From NCBI GenBank assembly GCA_902500775.1, contig CABVRZ010000037.1, positions 1-47,770 of the forward strand: a stretch of 47,770 nucleotides of DNA, in the 5' to 3' direction. The notes under the pieces were generated by a model. It had not been told where the DNA came from. It worked only from the letters and a program-made list of their open reading frames with translations, and did no database searches. Numbering within the stretch: the stretch's first letter is position 1; every line of letters begins with the position of its first letter. The translations under genes were made by a program, and so were the position numbers. Source of the stretch: an uncultured Nitrospira sp. Its GTDB lineage: Bacteria > Nitrospirota > Nitrospiria > Nitrospirales > Nitrospiraceae. Positions 1-8,332 of the stretch are shown one piece after another.

Positions 1-52
1 ATTGGAGACCCGATGGCTCTTTTCTGTCACCAGTCGTGAATTATCCGGGCTA
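1..52. repeat. Left copy of a 52-bp terminal inverted repeat
   Basis: These 52 bases match the reverse complement of 47716-47767 without a mismatch; similarity stops at base 53. The outer end of the repeat coincides with the edge of the window on both sides, so the full element is probably longer and cut off. It may be the end of an insertion sequence or another dispersed repeat at which assembly stopped. No transposase is visible inside the window. The 3' end of the adjacent TPR gene is read into this repeat. Confidence 0.85.
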
Positions 53-380
53 GGATACGAAGCCCGACCAAAGAACCGGGGCCAAGGTCAGCCTTCTTCA
101 GCAGATCAGCGAACCGCCGTTCTGCTTCTCCATATTGTTCTGTGACGAGATGAGACTCTGCAAAGTTAGCCTGAGCAGAGACGTCATCCTGATGTCGTTC
201 CAGCCATTGCTTTGATAATTCAAAAGCAGCTGCGTAGGCAAAGAGCTTGTCGTGATACACGGCGTTCGCCGTCTGATAATCCTCACGATCGTCTGGATAG
301 ATCATGAGCACATTGCGGTAAGATTCGACAGCGGTCGACCAGTCCTCACGCGCAAGAGAGACCTCGGCCAGATTGTCCTG

Positions 381-980
381 AGTCATGGCCCACTGTCGGG
401 GGAGTGCGTCTTTGGTGTAGACCGTGAGGGCGGCTTGATAGGCCTCGACAGCTTGAGCGAGGAGCGCGGTGCCAGCCTCACCACGGGTGCGCGTGCCTTG
501 ATCCTTCAGCACAAGGCCGAGACGGTTCTGGGTCTCGGCCCACTGTTGGGGGAGTGCGTTTTTGGTGTAGACCGTGAGGGCGGCTTGATAGGCCTCGACA
601 GCTTGAGCAAGGAGCGCGGTACTGGCCTCGCCATTGGTACGTGTACCTTGATCCCAAAATACGACGCCGAGATTGATCTGGGTCATAGCCCACTGTTGGG
701 GGAGTGTGTCTTTGGTGTAGACCATGAGGGCGGCTTGATAGGCCTCGACAGCTTGAGCAAGGAGCGCGGTACTGGCCTCGCCATTGGTACGTGTACCTTG
801 ATCCCAAAATACGACGCCGAGATTGATCTGGGTCATAGCCCACTGTTGGGGGAGTGTGTCTTTGGTGTAGACCGTGAGGGCGGCTTGATAGGCCTCGACA
901 GCTTGAGCGAGGAGCGTGGTACTGGCCTCGCCATTGGTACGTGTACCTTGATCCCAAAGTACGAGGCCGAGACTGTTCGT
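381..980 (-). repeat. Four tandem 150-bp repeats inside the TPR gene
   Basis: Four consecutive units start near 381, 531, 681 and 831, each 150 bp (50 codons). The second to fourth differ at only a few bases. They encode TPR-like helix pairs with the core AQAVEAYQAAL and VFWDQGTRTNGEAS. Because the period is a multiple of three, units can be gained or lost without changing frame. The high nucleotide identity points to recent duplication or gene conversion. Confidence 0.9.
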
Positions 981-1853
981 GATGGCTGCCCAGGCCTCCG
1001 GAAACTCGGCCTTCGTATAGACGGTCTGTGCCTCACGGTATCTCTTCACTGCTTCTATCAGATGTTCCGCAATAGCCGCATCTTTCGTACGGATGCCCAT
1101 TTCCCAACTCGCCAAACCGACCCGCCACTGCGTGTCTGCCCAGAGGGTCGGGAGGTCTTTCTTCTCAACATAGCCGAGGCCTTCTTTATAGGCCCCAAGT
1201 GCTTCGGCAAATTGATAGTTGGCGTAATAGGCATTGCCGGCAGATCTGAACTCACCCACGACTTCTTCGGTGAGCTTAATGAGCTGGCGCTTCGTCTCTT
1301 CCAGCTTGGCCGGTGTGCGGGAATCGGCTATCAATTGCGCCGGGGTCAGCCTATTGGTGACAGGTAGGGCCAACGGATGGGTGCTGCTTATAGGGATTCC
1401 CGTGCTCGCGGTCACGACTGACTGACCCTCCGGCATGATTCCGCTATGCTCCAACGATTTGGACAGATTCTCTACCTCTTGTCGTTTTTGCTTCAGCAGA
1501 TCGGTTTTTGAGATAGCCGCTGCCCGACAGATGGCGACGGCTTTGTCCACGTGTTTTCGATAGATTGCGGCGAGACAGCGCTTCTCAGGCTCCGGCGATT
1601 GCTCGTATTGCAGGATAAGCGCGTCGACGTTGTTGAGGACTTCGTTTTCAGATAGCTGATGCTCCTCGGCATAGTCTCTCACGATCTGCTTCGGATCCGT
1701 ATCGCCCGCTTTGCCATCGGCCTTGACCTGACTCTTCATTTTTTCAGGAAGGCTCTCGACGAGTTTGGCGAGTTGAAGAGGAGCAAGGAATTCCGGTGAC
1801 GCTTCAGGCGAAAGAAGAATATCAGTGGTCAGCTCCTTCGAGATTTCCACTTT

Positions 1854-1860
1854 CCCCCCC
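1854..1860 (-). other. Frame-breaking C7 (coding G7) tract
   Basis: Seven consecutive C on the plus strand lie where the reading frame of the first TPR gene changes. The paralogous position (about 3293-3300) reads without the extra base and stays in frame. One fewer base would join the two frames into a single protein of about 700 residues. Confidence 0.75.
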
Positions 1861-2138
1861 AACGGGCGTTGCAATCGCCCAACCCTTGCGTTTGACAAAA
1901 AGCACGATGGTTTGCCCGATACGGTAGGCGTCGGGTACCAGCACACGATACCCTCCATCCGACTGCGTCATATAAGGGTTGCCAACGTTTACGATCCAGA
2001 TCTGTGCGTTGGCTGCCGGTTTGGTGGTGCCGCCGTGGTTTTCGAGTACCTGGCCTTGCAACCACTGTTCGGCGCGAGCCAGCTCCACCGAATTCATGAA
2101 GGTCAACAAGAGCACGGTGATACCGGTGACTCTTCGCA

Positions 2139-3587
2139 TCACGATCCATTCCTCACGGGAAAACAGATGATGATGGGGCGGTGCCTACCGTAAGAGGTGT
2201 TCATCTCAATCCCCTGATCCGGTTGAATCCTCGCCGATGCTGCGTGGGTGAACATCGATAGAGGGACGTCCTGCCATGTCTTATGGGGTCTGTACCGTGA
2301 CCGACTGGGCCTTACGATAGGCTTGGCCTCGCGGAGGAGCTTCGCACTCTCCGGCCCGCTGGTCCTCTCGCCGTCTTCCTGGAGCGTGTTCCCCAAGTTG
2401 TGCTGGATCTTGGCCCACAACTCTGGGAAATCTTTTTTCGAGTACACGGTACAGGCGTCTCGTAATGCCACGGCTGCGGCCCGGAAGTGTTGATGAAGGC
2501 TCTCCTCCTCTGACCGGACAGCAATGTGTCGCTGCGTGTTTCCGATATCGATCATCAGAGTCGCCCAGAGGGTCGGCATCTCTTGTTTTGACACGTGTTG
2601 TAAGCCCTCCTGATAGGCAGTCAACGCTTGGTCAAATTGGTAATCTGCATAATAGGCATGTCCCGCGAGTCGGAAATCCTCTACAACGTCTTCCGTGAGT
2701 TGGATAAGCTGGCGCTTCGCCTCTTCCAATTGAGTGGGGTCGGCGATCGTAGTCCCGGGGCCACTCGCAAGGAATAATCCTGCTCGGTCGCGTTGTAAGT
2801 CAGTCCAGGGAATGGGTGTGGATTCGGTCAGCACGCGGAGCATTGCCATGAATCTTCCTGCAACACGGGGTTCTCTCGGGGTTTCGGTTTTGCGGATCGG
2901 TCGGGACAGGGCTTCAACTTCCTGACTTTTCCGTTTGAGCAAGTCCAGTTTGCTGATCGTGTTCTGGTGACGGCACGTGGCGGCCTGTGTGAGGTGCTTG
3001 TTATACATGGCGGCGAGGCACTGTCTCCCTCGGTCACCGGATTGTTCGTACTGCCTGACCAACTCCTCGACCTTGGCTTTGACCTCTTGTTCCGGCAGGC
3101 TGTGGGTGGCCGCATAGTCCTTCACCACCTGCGTGGGGTCGATTTCACCTCCCTTGCCATTCAGCGAGACCTGCTTCTTGAGCTTCTCTGGCAGGGTGTC
3201 GAGGATTTTATCGAGCTGCGCTTCTGAGAGAAATACCGGAGAGGCGTCAGGCGAAAGGACAATGTCGCTTGTGAGCTCGGGGGAGAGCTGCACTTTGCCG
3301 GCCACGGGTGTGGCAATCGCCCAGCCCTTACGCTTGACGTACAGCACAATGGTTTGGCCGACTCGAATGGCATCGGGAACCAGCACCCGATAGGCGCCAT
3401 CTGACTGTGTCATATAGGGATTGCCGACATTCACGATCACGATCCAGATCTGGGCCCCGACCGCCGGTTTCTTGGTGCCGCCGTGATGTTCTAGGACCTG
3501 GCCCTGTAGCCAGTTCTCGGCATGTACGAAACCTCCGGACAGCGTCAGCATCAGAAAGAGGACCATAAGGGAGGTTCGTGTGCGCAT
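2139..3587 (-). CDS. Exported carboxypeptidase-regulatory-like/TPR protein
   Basis: This 482-residue protein starts with a signal peptide (about residues 1-23, ending FVHAEN). A beta-sandwich domain of the carboxypeptidase-regulatory type follows (about 25-110, GQVLEHHGG, QSDGAYRVLVPD, KRKGWAIATPV). Then comes a helical region and TPR-like helices from about residue 300. It resembles its downstream neighbour at roughly half of positions over the shared part. Its ATG overlaps the previous stop (TAATG), with AAGGGG upstream, so translation is probably coupled. The last 60 or so residues look out of frame: one base more near 2322-2325 would give AYRKAQSVTVQTP and a stop at 2281. Against that, the frame as written ends in TGATG, overlapping the next start. 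Function unknown. Confidence 0.7.
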   Translation of the reverse strand: MRTRTSLMVLFLMLTLSGGFVHAENWLQGQVLEHHGGTKKPAVGAQIWIVIVNVGNPYMTQSDGAYRVLVPDAIRVGQTIVLYVKRKGWAIATPVAGKVQLSPELTSDIVLSPDASPVFLSEAQLDKILDTLPEKLKKQVSLNGKGGEIDPTQVVKDYAATHSLPEQEVKAKVEELVRQYEQSGDRGRQCLAAMYNKHLTQAATCRHQNTISKLDLLKRKSQEVEALSRPIRKTETPREPRVAGRFMAMLRVLTESTPIPWTDLQRDRAGLFLASGPGTTIADPTQLEEAKRQLIQLTEDVVEDFRLAGHAYYADYQFDQALTAYQEGLQHVSKQEMPTLWATLMIDIGNTQRHIAVRSEEESLHQHFRAAAVALRDACTVYSKKDFPELWAKIQHNLGNTLQEDGERTSGPESAKLLREAKPIVRPSRSRYRPHKTWQDVPLSMFTHAASARIQPDQGIEMNTSYGRHRPIIICFPVRNGS

Positions 3588-3976
3588 TATTTCCCCTTCT
3601 CTAGTGGGAAACGGAGATCCGTGTTCCCCAAGTTGGCGTAGTTCGAGTAGCTCTTGTACCCATTTTTCTGGGCGGTGAACTTCACCCGTGCTTGCTTCTG
3701 GCTTGTGACGCGAAAGCTAAAGAAACCATCGGCCTCTGTCGTTTTCTTCATGGCAAAATCGGGCAGAGAGACGATGACGCCTGAGAGGGGTTCATGTGTC
3801 ACCTCGTCCAGCACCATCCCTGCGAGCGGCTGCTCGAAGGGCACGGCCGGCGACGGTTCCCTACTCCACTTCGCTGGAAGATCCAGGAGGAGCATGACGG
3901 CAGTGAGAGTCGCGACGGCTAAGCCGACCCAGGCCTGCCATTTCTCGACAAGGGGTTTAGTTTTTTTCGGGCACAC
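3587..3976 (-). CDS. Membrane-anchored beta-domain protein, probably the C-terminal half of the TIR protein
   Basis: The reading frame contains a membrane segment (WVGLAVATLTAVMLLL) and then a carboxypeptidase-regulatory-like beta-sandwich (AGMVLDEVTHEPLSGVIVSL, TTEADGFFSFRV). The same kind of domain opens the two downstream proteins. No good start codon is present: the GTG at 3976 is the nearest in frame and has no clear ribosome site. The frame is joined to the TIR frame if one base is dropped from the A7 run at 3961-3967, giving a single TIR-TM-beta protein of 312 residues. I favour that reading: a cytoplasmic TIR domain, one membrane span and an extracytoplasmic beta domain. Independent translation from GTG 3976 is the alternative. 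Confidence 0.6.
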   Translation of the reverse strand: MCPKKTKPLVEKWQAWVGLAVATLTAVMLLLDLPAKWSREPSPAVPFEQPLAGMVLDEVTHEPLSGVIVSLPDFAMKKTTEADGFFSFRVTSQKQARVKFTAQKNGYKSYSNYANLGNTDLRFPLEKGK

Positions 3977-4526
3977 GTGCGGCCGCAGGCTGGTTGTGAA
4001 TGTGAATGTCGCCGCTGGCTTGGTAGACATTGCCTTGTACGGTCCATTGCTTCTGCGCAAAGACGGCCTTGGCCTGTGCGAGCACAGCAGTCTCGTCTCG
4101 CGGCGTGATGTCATCCAACTTGGCAAGGACGGGCGTTCGCCTGCTCTGGTCAGCCGGCAGCGCAGTGGCTAGGGAAGTGGTTAACCCAGCGACATCCTGC
4201 ATTGGATACCCATGAAATGCTCTGAGCGATGGAGCCAGCAGCGTCTCATCAAGTAGGCAGGGGATGATGGTCTTCTTGAGTGCGATGGCTGTATTCCATT
4301 CCAGCTCAACGAAATGGGATGACGCCGCGTTCTTCGACCAGGCCAGCATGAAAACATCCTGATCGGCAATCGCTTCGCCCAAGACCTTTGGCCATTTCTG
4401 TCCCCCGTAGATCTTTTCCTGATCACGCCAGAGAGAAACCTCGGGTGACGAAGCTCGAAGGCGGGTCACAAGCTGTTCAATGAGCGGCAGATCCGCGCGT
4501 GAGTAGCTGAGAAAGACGCTTGGCAT
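3957..4526 (-). CDS. TIR-domain protein
   Basis: This 189-residue frame opens with the bacterial TIR signature FLSYSRAD (residues 5-12). It continues with the typical WRDQEKIYGGQ loop and SSHFVELEW, where a Glu (74 or 76) sits at the position of the catalytic glutamate of NAD-cleaving TIR domains. TIR domains of this kind hydrolyse NAD or assemble as signalling modules in bacterial immunity; which applies here cannot be told from sequence. After residue 165 or so the protein is low in structure and stops just after an A7 run (GAA AAA AAC TAA). One base fewer there would extend it through a membrane helix into a beta domain. It is the first gene of a coupled minus-strand operon with two TPR proteins and is divergent from the HugZ-like gene. 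Confidence 0.8.
   Translation of the reverse strand: MPSVFLSYSRADLPLIEQLVTRLRASSPEVSLWRDQEKIYGGQKWPKVLGEAIADQDVFMLAWSKNAASSHFVELEWNTAIALKKTIIPCLLDETLLAPSLRAFHGYPMQDVAGLTTSLATALPADQSRRTPVLAKLDDITPRDETAVLAQAKAVFAQKQWTVQGNVYQASGDIHIHNQPAAARVPEKN
3961..3967 (-). other. A7 slippage/frameshift tract between the TIR and membrane segments
   Basis: The plus strand shows seven T, that is A7 on the coding strand, two codons before the TIR stop. The downstream frame is +1 relative to the TIR frame. A one-base deletion, transcriptional slippage or a sequencing error at this run would fuse the two. Confidence 0.6.
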
Positions 4527-4715
4527 AGTTGGTCCGTATTGAGTCCTGACGAAAGCCAGCCCTTAGGAATCGACACGGTACACGAAACTGCGTAGACCAA
4601 CAAGAAGGGGCCTGCATCCAATGAAATCTCCTTCCACGATGCTCTCTGAGTGGAAATGTCTGACTGATCCAGGGTAAGGTGTCTTCCGGTTCATGACACG
4701 AGTAAGAGATCATCC

Positions 4716-5522
4716 ATGTCCTTATCGCGACAACACAATAGTGGGCCGGATTCAGACGGTCCTGAGGTTCCAGAGCCATCCCATGCTGAGCGGGCCAGGA
4801 CGCTGATGTATCTTCAGCAGACCGGCAGCCTGTCAACGATCTCTCGCAAGCAGCCAGGTTGGCCATTTGGGTCGGTGATGCCCTACGCGCTGGATACCCA
4901 GGGGCAACCGGTCTTTCTCGTCAGTACCATGGCGATGCATACGCAAAACCTGCTGAGCGATTCCCGTGCCAGCCTTCTGGTGACCCCGCCGGAGAGTCGG
5001 ACCGATCCCCTTGGTGCAGCTAGAGTAACGTTGATGGGCTCGGTGACCAAAGTGCCAAAGGAGGAGAGTGCTGAGCTTCGCGCGTGCTATTTGGCACGTC
5101 ATGCCCAGGCCTCGTACTGGGTGGACTACCAGGATTTCGGGTTTTTCCGCATGGCTCTGACGGAGATTTACTTTGTCGGAGGGTTTGGGTCCATGGGCTG
5201 GGTTGCGCCGAACGACTATGCAGCGGCAGCCGTGGATCCGCTGGCGAATGACGCAGCGAGCCTGATTCAGGAGCTCAATACGCAACAGGCAGAGACACTG
5301 TTGCTCCTGGCCCGTGTCTTCGGCAATCAAGAGGCACAGCAGCCAACAGTGACGGCGCTGGATCGATTAGGGTTTCATCTTCGATTCACCATACCCGACC
5401 GGATGCAGGGTGGACGGGTGGCCTTTGCTAGCCCTGTGTGCAACGCATCGGAAGTTCGGGCTGGCCTTGCTGGCTTAGCTGGTCAGGCGAAAGCCGGACT
5501 GCAGGTGCTGCATTCGCTATAG
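4716..5522 (+). CDS. HugZ-like FMN-binding split-barrel protein
   Basis: The 268-residue protein has the pyridoxamine-phosphate-oxidase-like split beta-barrel in its first 150 residues (STISRKQPGWPFGSVMPYAL, PVFLVSTMAMHTQNL, SRASLLV, VTLMGSVTKVP). The C-terminal part (about 170-260) resembles DUF2470. This combination is typical of the HugZ/HutZ heme-utilisation family and of related FMN- or heme-binding proteins. Members bind heme or flavin and some degrade heme; the exact substrate here is not determined. The segment YWVDYQDFGFFRM matches the family's dimer and ligand region. It starts divergently from the TIR operon, stands alone as a transcription unit and shows only a weak ribosome site. 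Length is normal for the family. Confidence 0.8.
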   Translation: MSLSRQHNSGPDSDGPEVPEPSHAERARTLMYLQQTGSLSTISRKQPGWPFGSVMPYALDTQGQPVFLVSTMAMHTQNLLSDSRASLLVTPPESRTDPLGAARVTLMGSVTKVPKEESAELRACYLARHAQASYWVDYQDFGFFRMALTEIYFVGGFGSMGWVAPNDYAAAAVDPLANDAASLIQELNTQQAETLLLLARVFGNQEAQQPTVTALDRLGFHLRFTIPDRMQGGRVAFASPVCNASEVRAGLAGLAGQAKAGLQVLHSL

Positions 5523-5599
5523 TCGCCTCTTGCACCAGTTCATGATAAAGATGGTTCGGTTCAATTCAGCAGCACATCACGTGCGAAATAGGGGAATGT

Positions 5600-7282
5600 A
5601 TGGCCACGAATGATAAGCAGGTAATTTTTTCACTCGTCAATGTTGGGAAGGTGTATCCGCCCAAGAGACAAGTGCTGCGGGAGATCTACCTCGGTTTCTA
5701 CTACGGGGCAAAGATCGGTGTACTTGGCTTGAACGGCTCCGGGAAGAGTTCACTGTTGAAGATCATCGCGGGCATAGATCCGAACTACACGGGCGAGATT
5801 ACGAGATCCAAAGGCTACACCGTTGGTTTGCTCGAACAGGAGCCGCAGCTCGATCCGAACAAGACCGTTAAAGAGGTCGTCGAGGAGGGTAAGGCTGAGT
5901 TGGTGGCGCTGATCCATGAATACGAATCCGTCAGCAATAAAATTGGCGAGGTCGGTCCTGACGAAATGGAAAAGCTGCTCGACAAGCAGGCGCAGCTGCA
6001 AGAGAAGATCGAAGCGGCGAATGGCTGGGAGCTCGAGAATCAGCTCGACATTGCGATGGACGCGTTGCGTTGTCCGCCCGCTGACCAGAAGGTGGGGACC
6101 TTGTCCGGCGGAGAGAAGCGTCGGGTGGCACTCTGTCGCCTGATGATCCAGGAACCGGATATTCTTCTGCTCGACGAGCCGACGAACCACCTCGATGCCG
6201 AATCGGTTCAGTGGCTTGAGCAGCATCTGCAGCAGTACAAGGGCACGGTCATTGCTGTGACCCACGACCGTTACTTTTTGGACAATGTCGCTGGCTGGAT
6301 TTTAGAGTTGGACCGAGGCCATGGGATTCCCTTCCAGGGCAACTACAGCTCGTGGTTGGAACAAAAGAAAGACCGGTTGGAAAAGGAAGAAAAGGCAGAA
6401 TCGAAGCGGCAGAAGACGCTGGAGCATGAGTTGGAATGGATCCGCATGTCGCCCAAAGCGCGGCAATCGAAGGGCAAAGCGCGCCTGAATCGGTATGAGG
6501 AACTGGTCAATCAGAAGCAGGACCAGGTGGCGGCGGATTTGGAAATCTATATTCCACCGGGGCCAAGGCTGGGTGATGTAGTTATCGAAGCCACCGGCAT
6601 CAGCAAAGCCTTCGGTGACAATGTGCTCTACGAGAAGGTCAATTTCAACTTGCCGAAGGGCGGGATCGTGGGTGTAGTTGGGCCGAACGGCGCGGGAAAG
6701 ACCACGATGTTCAAAATGATCATCGGCAAGGAAAAGCCGGATGCTGGGTCGATCAAGGTGGGTGAGACGGTGAAGCTCGGGTATGTCGATCAGGATCGTA
6801 GTCTGGATGGCAACAAAACGGTGTACGAGGTGATTTCGGATGGGCAGGATACAGTGAAGCTCGGCAAGGCGGAGGTCAATGCCCGTGGCTATTGTGCCCG
6901 GTTCAACTTTGCTGGTACCGATCAGCAGAAAAAAGTCAAAGACCTCTCGGGTGGTGAACGGAATCGGGTGCATCTCGCGCGCATGCTGAAAGAAGGGGCG
7001 AATCTGATTATCCTGGATGAGCCGACCAACGATCTGGATGTGAACACCCTCCGGGCGTTGGAAGAAGGACTCGAAAACTTCGCCGGCTGTGCGGTGATCA
7101 GCAGCCACGACCGGTGGTTCCTCGACCGTCTTGCCACCCACATTCTCGCATTTGAGGGCGACAGTAAGGTGGTCTGGTTCGAAGGGAATTATAGTGAGTA
7201 TGAAGCCGATCGGAAAAGACGGCTAGGCAAAGAGGCTGACCAACCGCATCGAATTCGATATCGGAAATTGACGCGTCAGTAG
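5600..7282 (+). CDS. ettA: Energy-dependent translational throttle protein EttA (ABC-F ATPase)
   Basis: The 560-residue protein has two ABC ATPase domains and no membrane segment, as expected for ABC-F proteins acting on the ribosome. The first has Walker [10 protein letters not shown] (43-51), signature LSGGEKRR and Walker [13 protein letters not shown]. The second has [17 protein letters not shown] and [11 protein letters not shown]. Between them lies a charged helical linker rich in Lys and Glu. EttA binds the ribosomal E site and gates entry into the elongation cycle according to the ATP/ADP ratio. Length agrees with E. coli EttA (555). The start has AGGGG ten bases upstream. It stands alone, 77 bases after the HugZ-like gene. 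Confidence 0.93.
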   Translation: MATNDKQVIFSLVNVGKVYPPKRQVLREIYLGFYYGAKIGVLGLNGSGKSSLLKIIAGIDPNYTGEITRSKGYTVGLLEQEPQLDPNKTVKEVVEEGKAELVALIHEYESVSNKIGEVGPDEMEKLLDKQAQLQEKIEAANGWELENQLDIAMDALRCPPADQKVGTLSGGEKRRVALCRLMIQEPDILLLDEPTNHLDAESVQWLEQHLQQYKGTVIAVTHDRYFLDNVAGWILELDRGHGIPFQGNYSSWLEQKKDRLEKEEKAESKRQKTLEHELEWIRMSPKARQSKGKARLNRYEELVNQKQDQVAADLEIYIPPGPRLGDVVIEATGISKAFGDNVLYEKVNFNLPKGGIVGVVGPNGAGKTTMFKMIIGKEKPDAGSIKVGETVKLGYVDQDRSLDGNKTVYEVISDGQDTVKLGKAEVNARGYCARFNFAGTDQQKKVKDLSGGERNRVHLARMLKEGANLIILDEPTNDLDVNTLRALEEGLENFAGCAVISSHDRWFLDRLATHILAFEGDSKVVWFEGNYSEYEADRKRRLGKEADQPHRIRYRKLTRQ

Positions 7283-7438
7283 CTGGCAGTGAAAACTCGC
7301 ATCAGCTTCGTGCTCCCGACGCTCAGTGGCTCAACCTACAGAAACAACCCATGACCAGCCGCTTTGCTCACTATAGCCTTGCTGGACAGTGCTGTTGACC
7401 CTCCTTCATAAGGAAAGCAGGATAAGGGCTGGTCTGAC

Positions 7439-8320
7439 ATGAAGCCAATTGCCATCATTACTGGGGCAGCGGGATTGATCGGGCAGTACTTCATCAAGAA
7501 CGCTGCTCGATGGGCATCTGACTGGGAAGTCCATGGCCTAAGTCGGGCTGACCTGGATCTAACAGACCAGCGGGCGGTCGACCAGGTATGGCGATCGCTT
7601 AAGCCGAGCGCGGTCATTCATTGTGCAGCGTTGAGTCGAACGAAGGATTGTGAGCGCGACCCTCAACAGGCTCGACGTATCAATGTTGAAACCACGGCGT
7701 ACCTGGCTCGCTGTGCCAAGGAGATCCCCTTTGTGTTCCTGTCGAGTGGAGAAGTCTTTGATGGACAGGCTGGGTGGTATCGAGAGACGGATCGCGCCAG
7801 TCCGATCAATGTCTATGGCCAAACCAAGCTTGAAGCTGAGCACCGAGTGTTGCAGAATCCCAAACATACGGTGGTGCGTATTGTTCTGACGGCGGGGACC
7901 TCCCTGAACGGTGATCGAAGTTTTGTCGAAGATATGAGTCGAGCGGCCAGGAGCGGCAAAGCTCTGACGCTCTATGGCGACGAATTTCGATGTCCCCTGC
8001 CGGCTGGAGTGATCGCGCGGGCGATCTGGGAACTAATGAATCAAGAGGCCACAGGTCTCTATCACTTAGGCGGCCGAGATCGACTGTCCCGTTGGGGGAT
8101 TGGTGAGGCGCTGTTGCCCTGGTATTCGGAGCTGCAGGGGCATCTCATTGAAGGGTCATCCGCGAATCATGCGGGTGCACCGCGGCCACCAGATCTTTCC
8201 TTGAATTGCGACAAGCTTCAGGCGCTCTTGTCGTTTCCCATCCCAGGGTTTCGGGGATGGCTACAGGACCAGATGCAGCGGGAGGGTGACCTGTGGGATT
8301 ATGAATCAACACTGGCGTAA
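7439..8320 (+). CDS. RmlD-like NAD(P)-dependent sugar-nucleotide reductase
   Basis: The 293-residue protein belongs to the extended short-chain dehydrogenases, nearest to dTDP-4-dehydrorhamnose reductase (RmlD). The N-terminal Rossmann motif is GAAGLIGQ (residues 9-16). The catalytic pattern is Ser (FLSSGEVFDG) and YGQTK. RmlD reduces dTDP-4-keto-rhamnose to dTDP-rhamnose, but no rmlA, B or C gene lies nearby, so another nucleotide-sugar substrate is possible. It is followed after 12 bases by the DUF1295 gene on the same strand, so the two are probably cotranscribed. GGATAAGGG precedes the ATG. Family call is firm; the exact reaction is not. Confidence 0.75.
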   Translation: MKPIAIITGAAGLIGQYFIKNAARWASDWEVHGLSRADLDLTDQRAVDQVWRSLKPSAVIHCAALSRTKDCERDPQQARRINVETTAYLARCAKEIPFVFLSSGEVFDGQAGWYRETDRASPINVYGQTKLEAEHRVLQNPKHTVVRIVLTAGTSLNGDRSFVEDMSRAARSGKALTLYGDEFRCPLPAGVIARAIWELMNQEATGLYHLGGRDRLSRWGIGEALLPWYSELQGHLIEGSSANHAGAPRPPDLSLNCDKLQALLSFPIPGFRGWLQDQMQREGDLWDYESTLA

Positions 8321-8332
8321 GGGGTAGGAAGA

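Larger units (their letters stand above)
27..2142 (-). pseudogene. Exported carboxypeptidase-regulatory-like/TPR-repeat protein, frameshifted
   Basis: Two overlapping reading frames together make one gene. The 5' part (2142 or ATG 2139 down to about 1855) encodes a signal peptide and the start of a beta-sandwich domain (WLQGQVLENHGG through KRKGWAIATPV). The 3' part (about 1860 to 27) continues the homology with the next gene upstream, then carries TPR repeats. Compared with that paralogue, one extra base lies in a run of seven C (1854-1860; G7 on the coding strand). Downstream are TPR-like units of 50 residues with the pattern WAxTQxxLG...LLAQAVEAYQAAL. The last residues, ARIIHDW, and the stop come from the terminal repeat, so the natural C-terminus is probably lost. 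A GAGGA ribosome site precedes the ATG. The break could be real decay, phase variation or a sequencing error. The likely role is protein-protein interaction outside the cytoplasm; function unknown. Confidence 0.75.

Noticed and set aside
381..980. Repeats as a CRISPR array
   Set aside because: Units are 150 bp, directly adjacent and coding; there are no short repeat-spacer units and no cas genes.
252..1367. Long plus-strand frame of 371 codons with repeated LGECVFGVDREGGLIG units
   Set aside because: It is the complement of the TPR tandem repeats; the minus strand gives the recognised TPR pattern and homology to the neighbour.
3957..3970. A AAA AAC heptamer as a classical -1 ribosomal frameshift site in the TIR gene
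   Set aside because: The heptamer is in the right phase, but the downstream membrane/beta frame is +1, not -1, relative to the TIR frame; -1 slippage would not reach it.
5523..5599. sigma70 promoter before ettA (TTGCAC and GATAAA-like hexamers)
   Set aside because: The spacing between the elements is wrong, so it is not listed.
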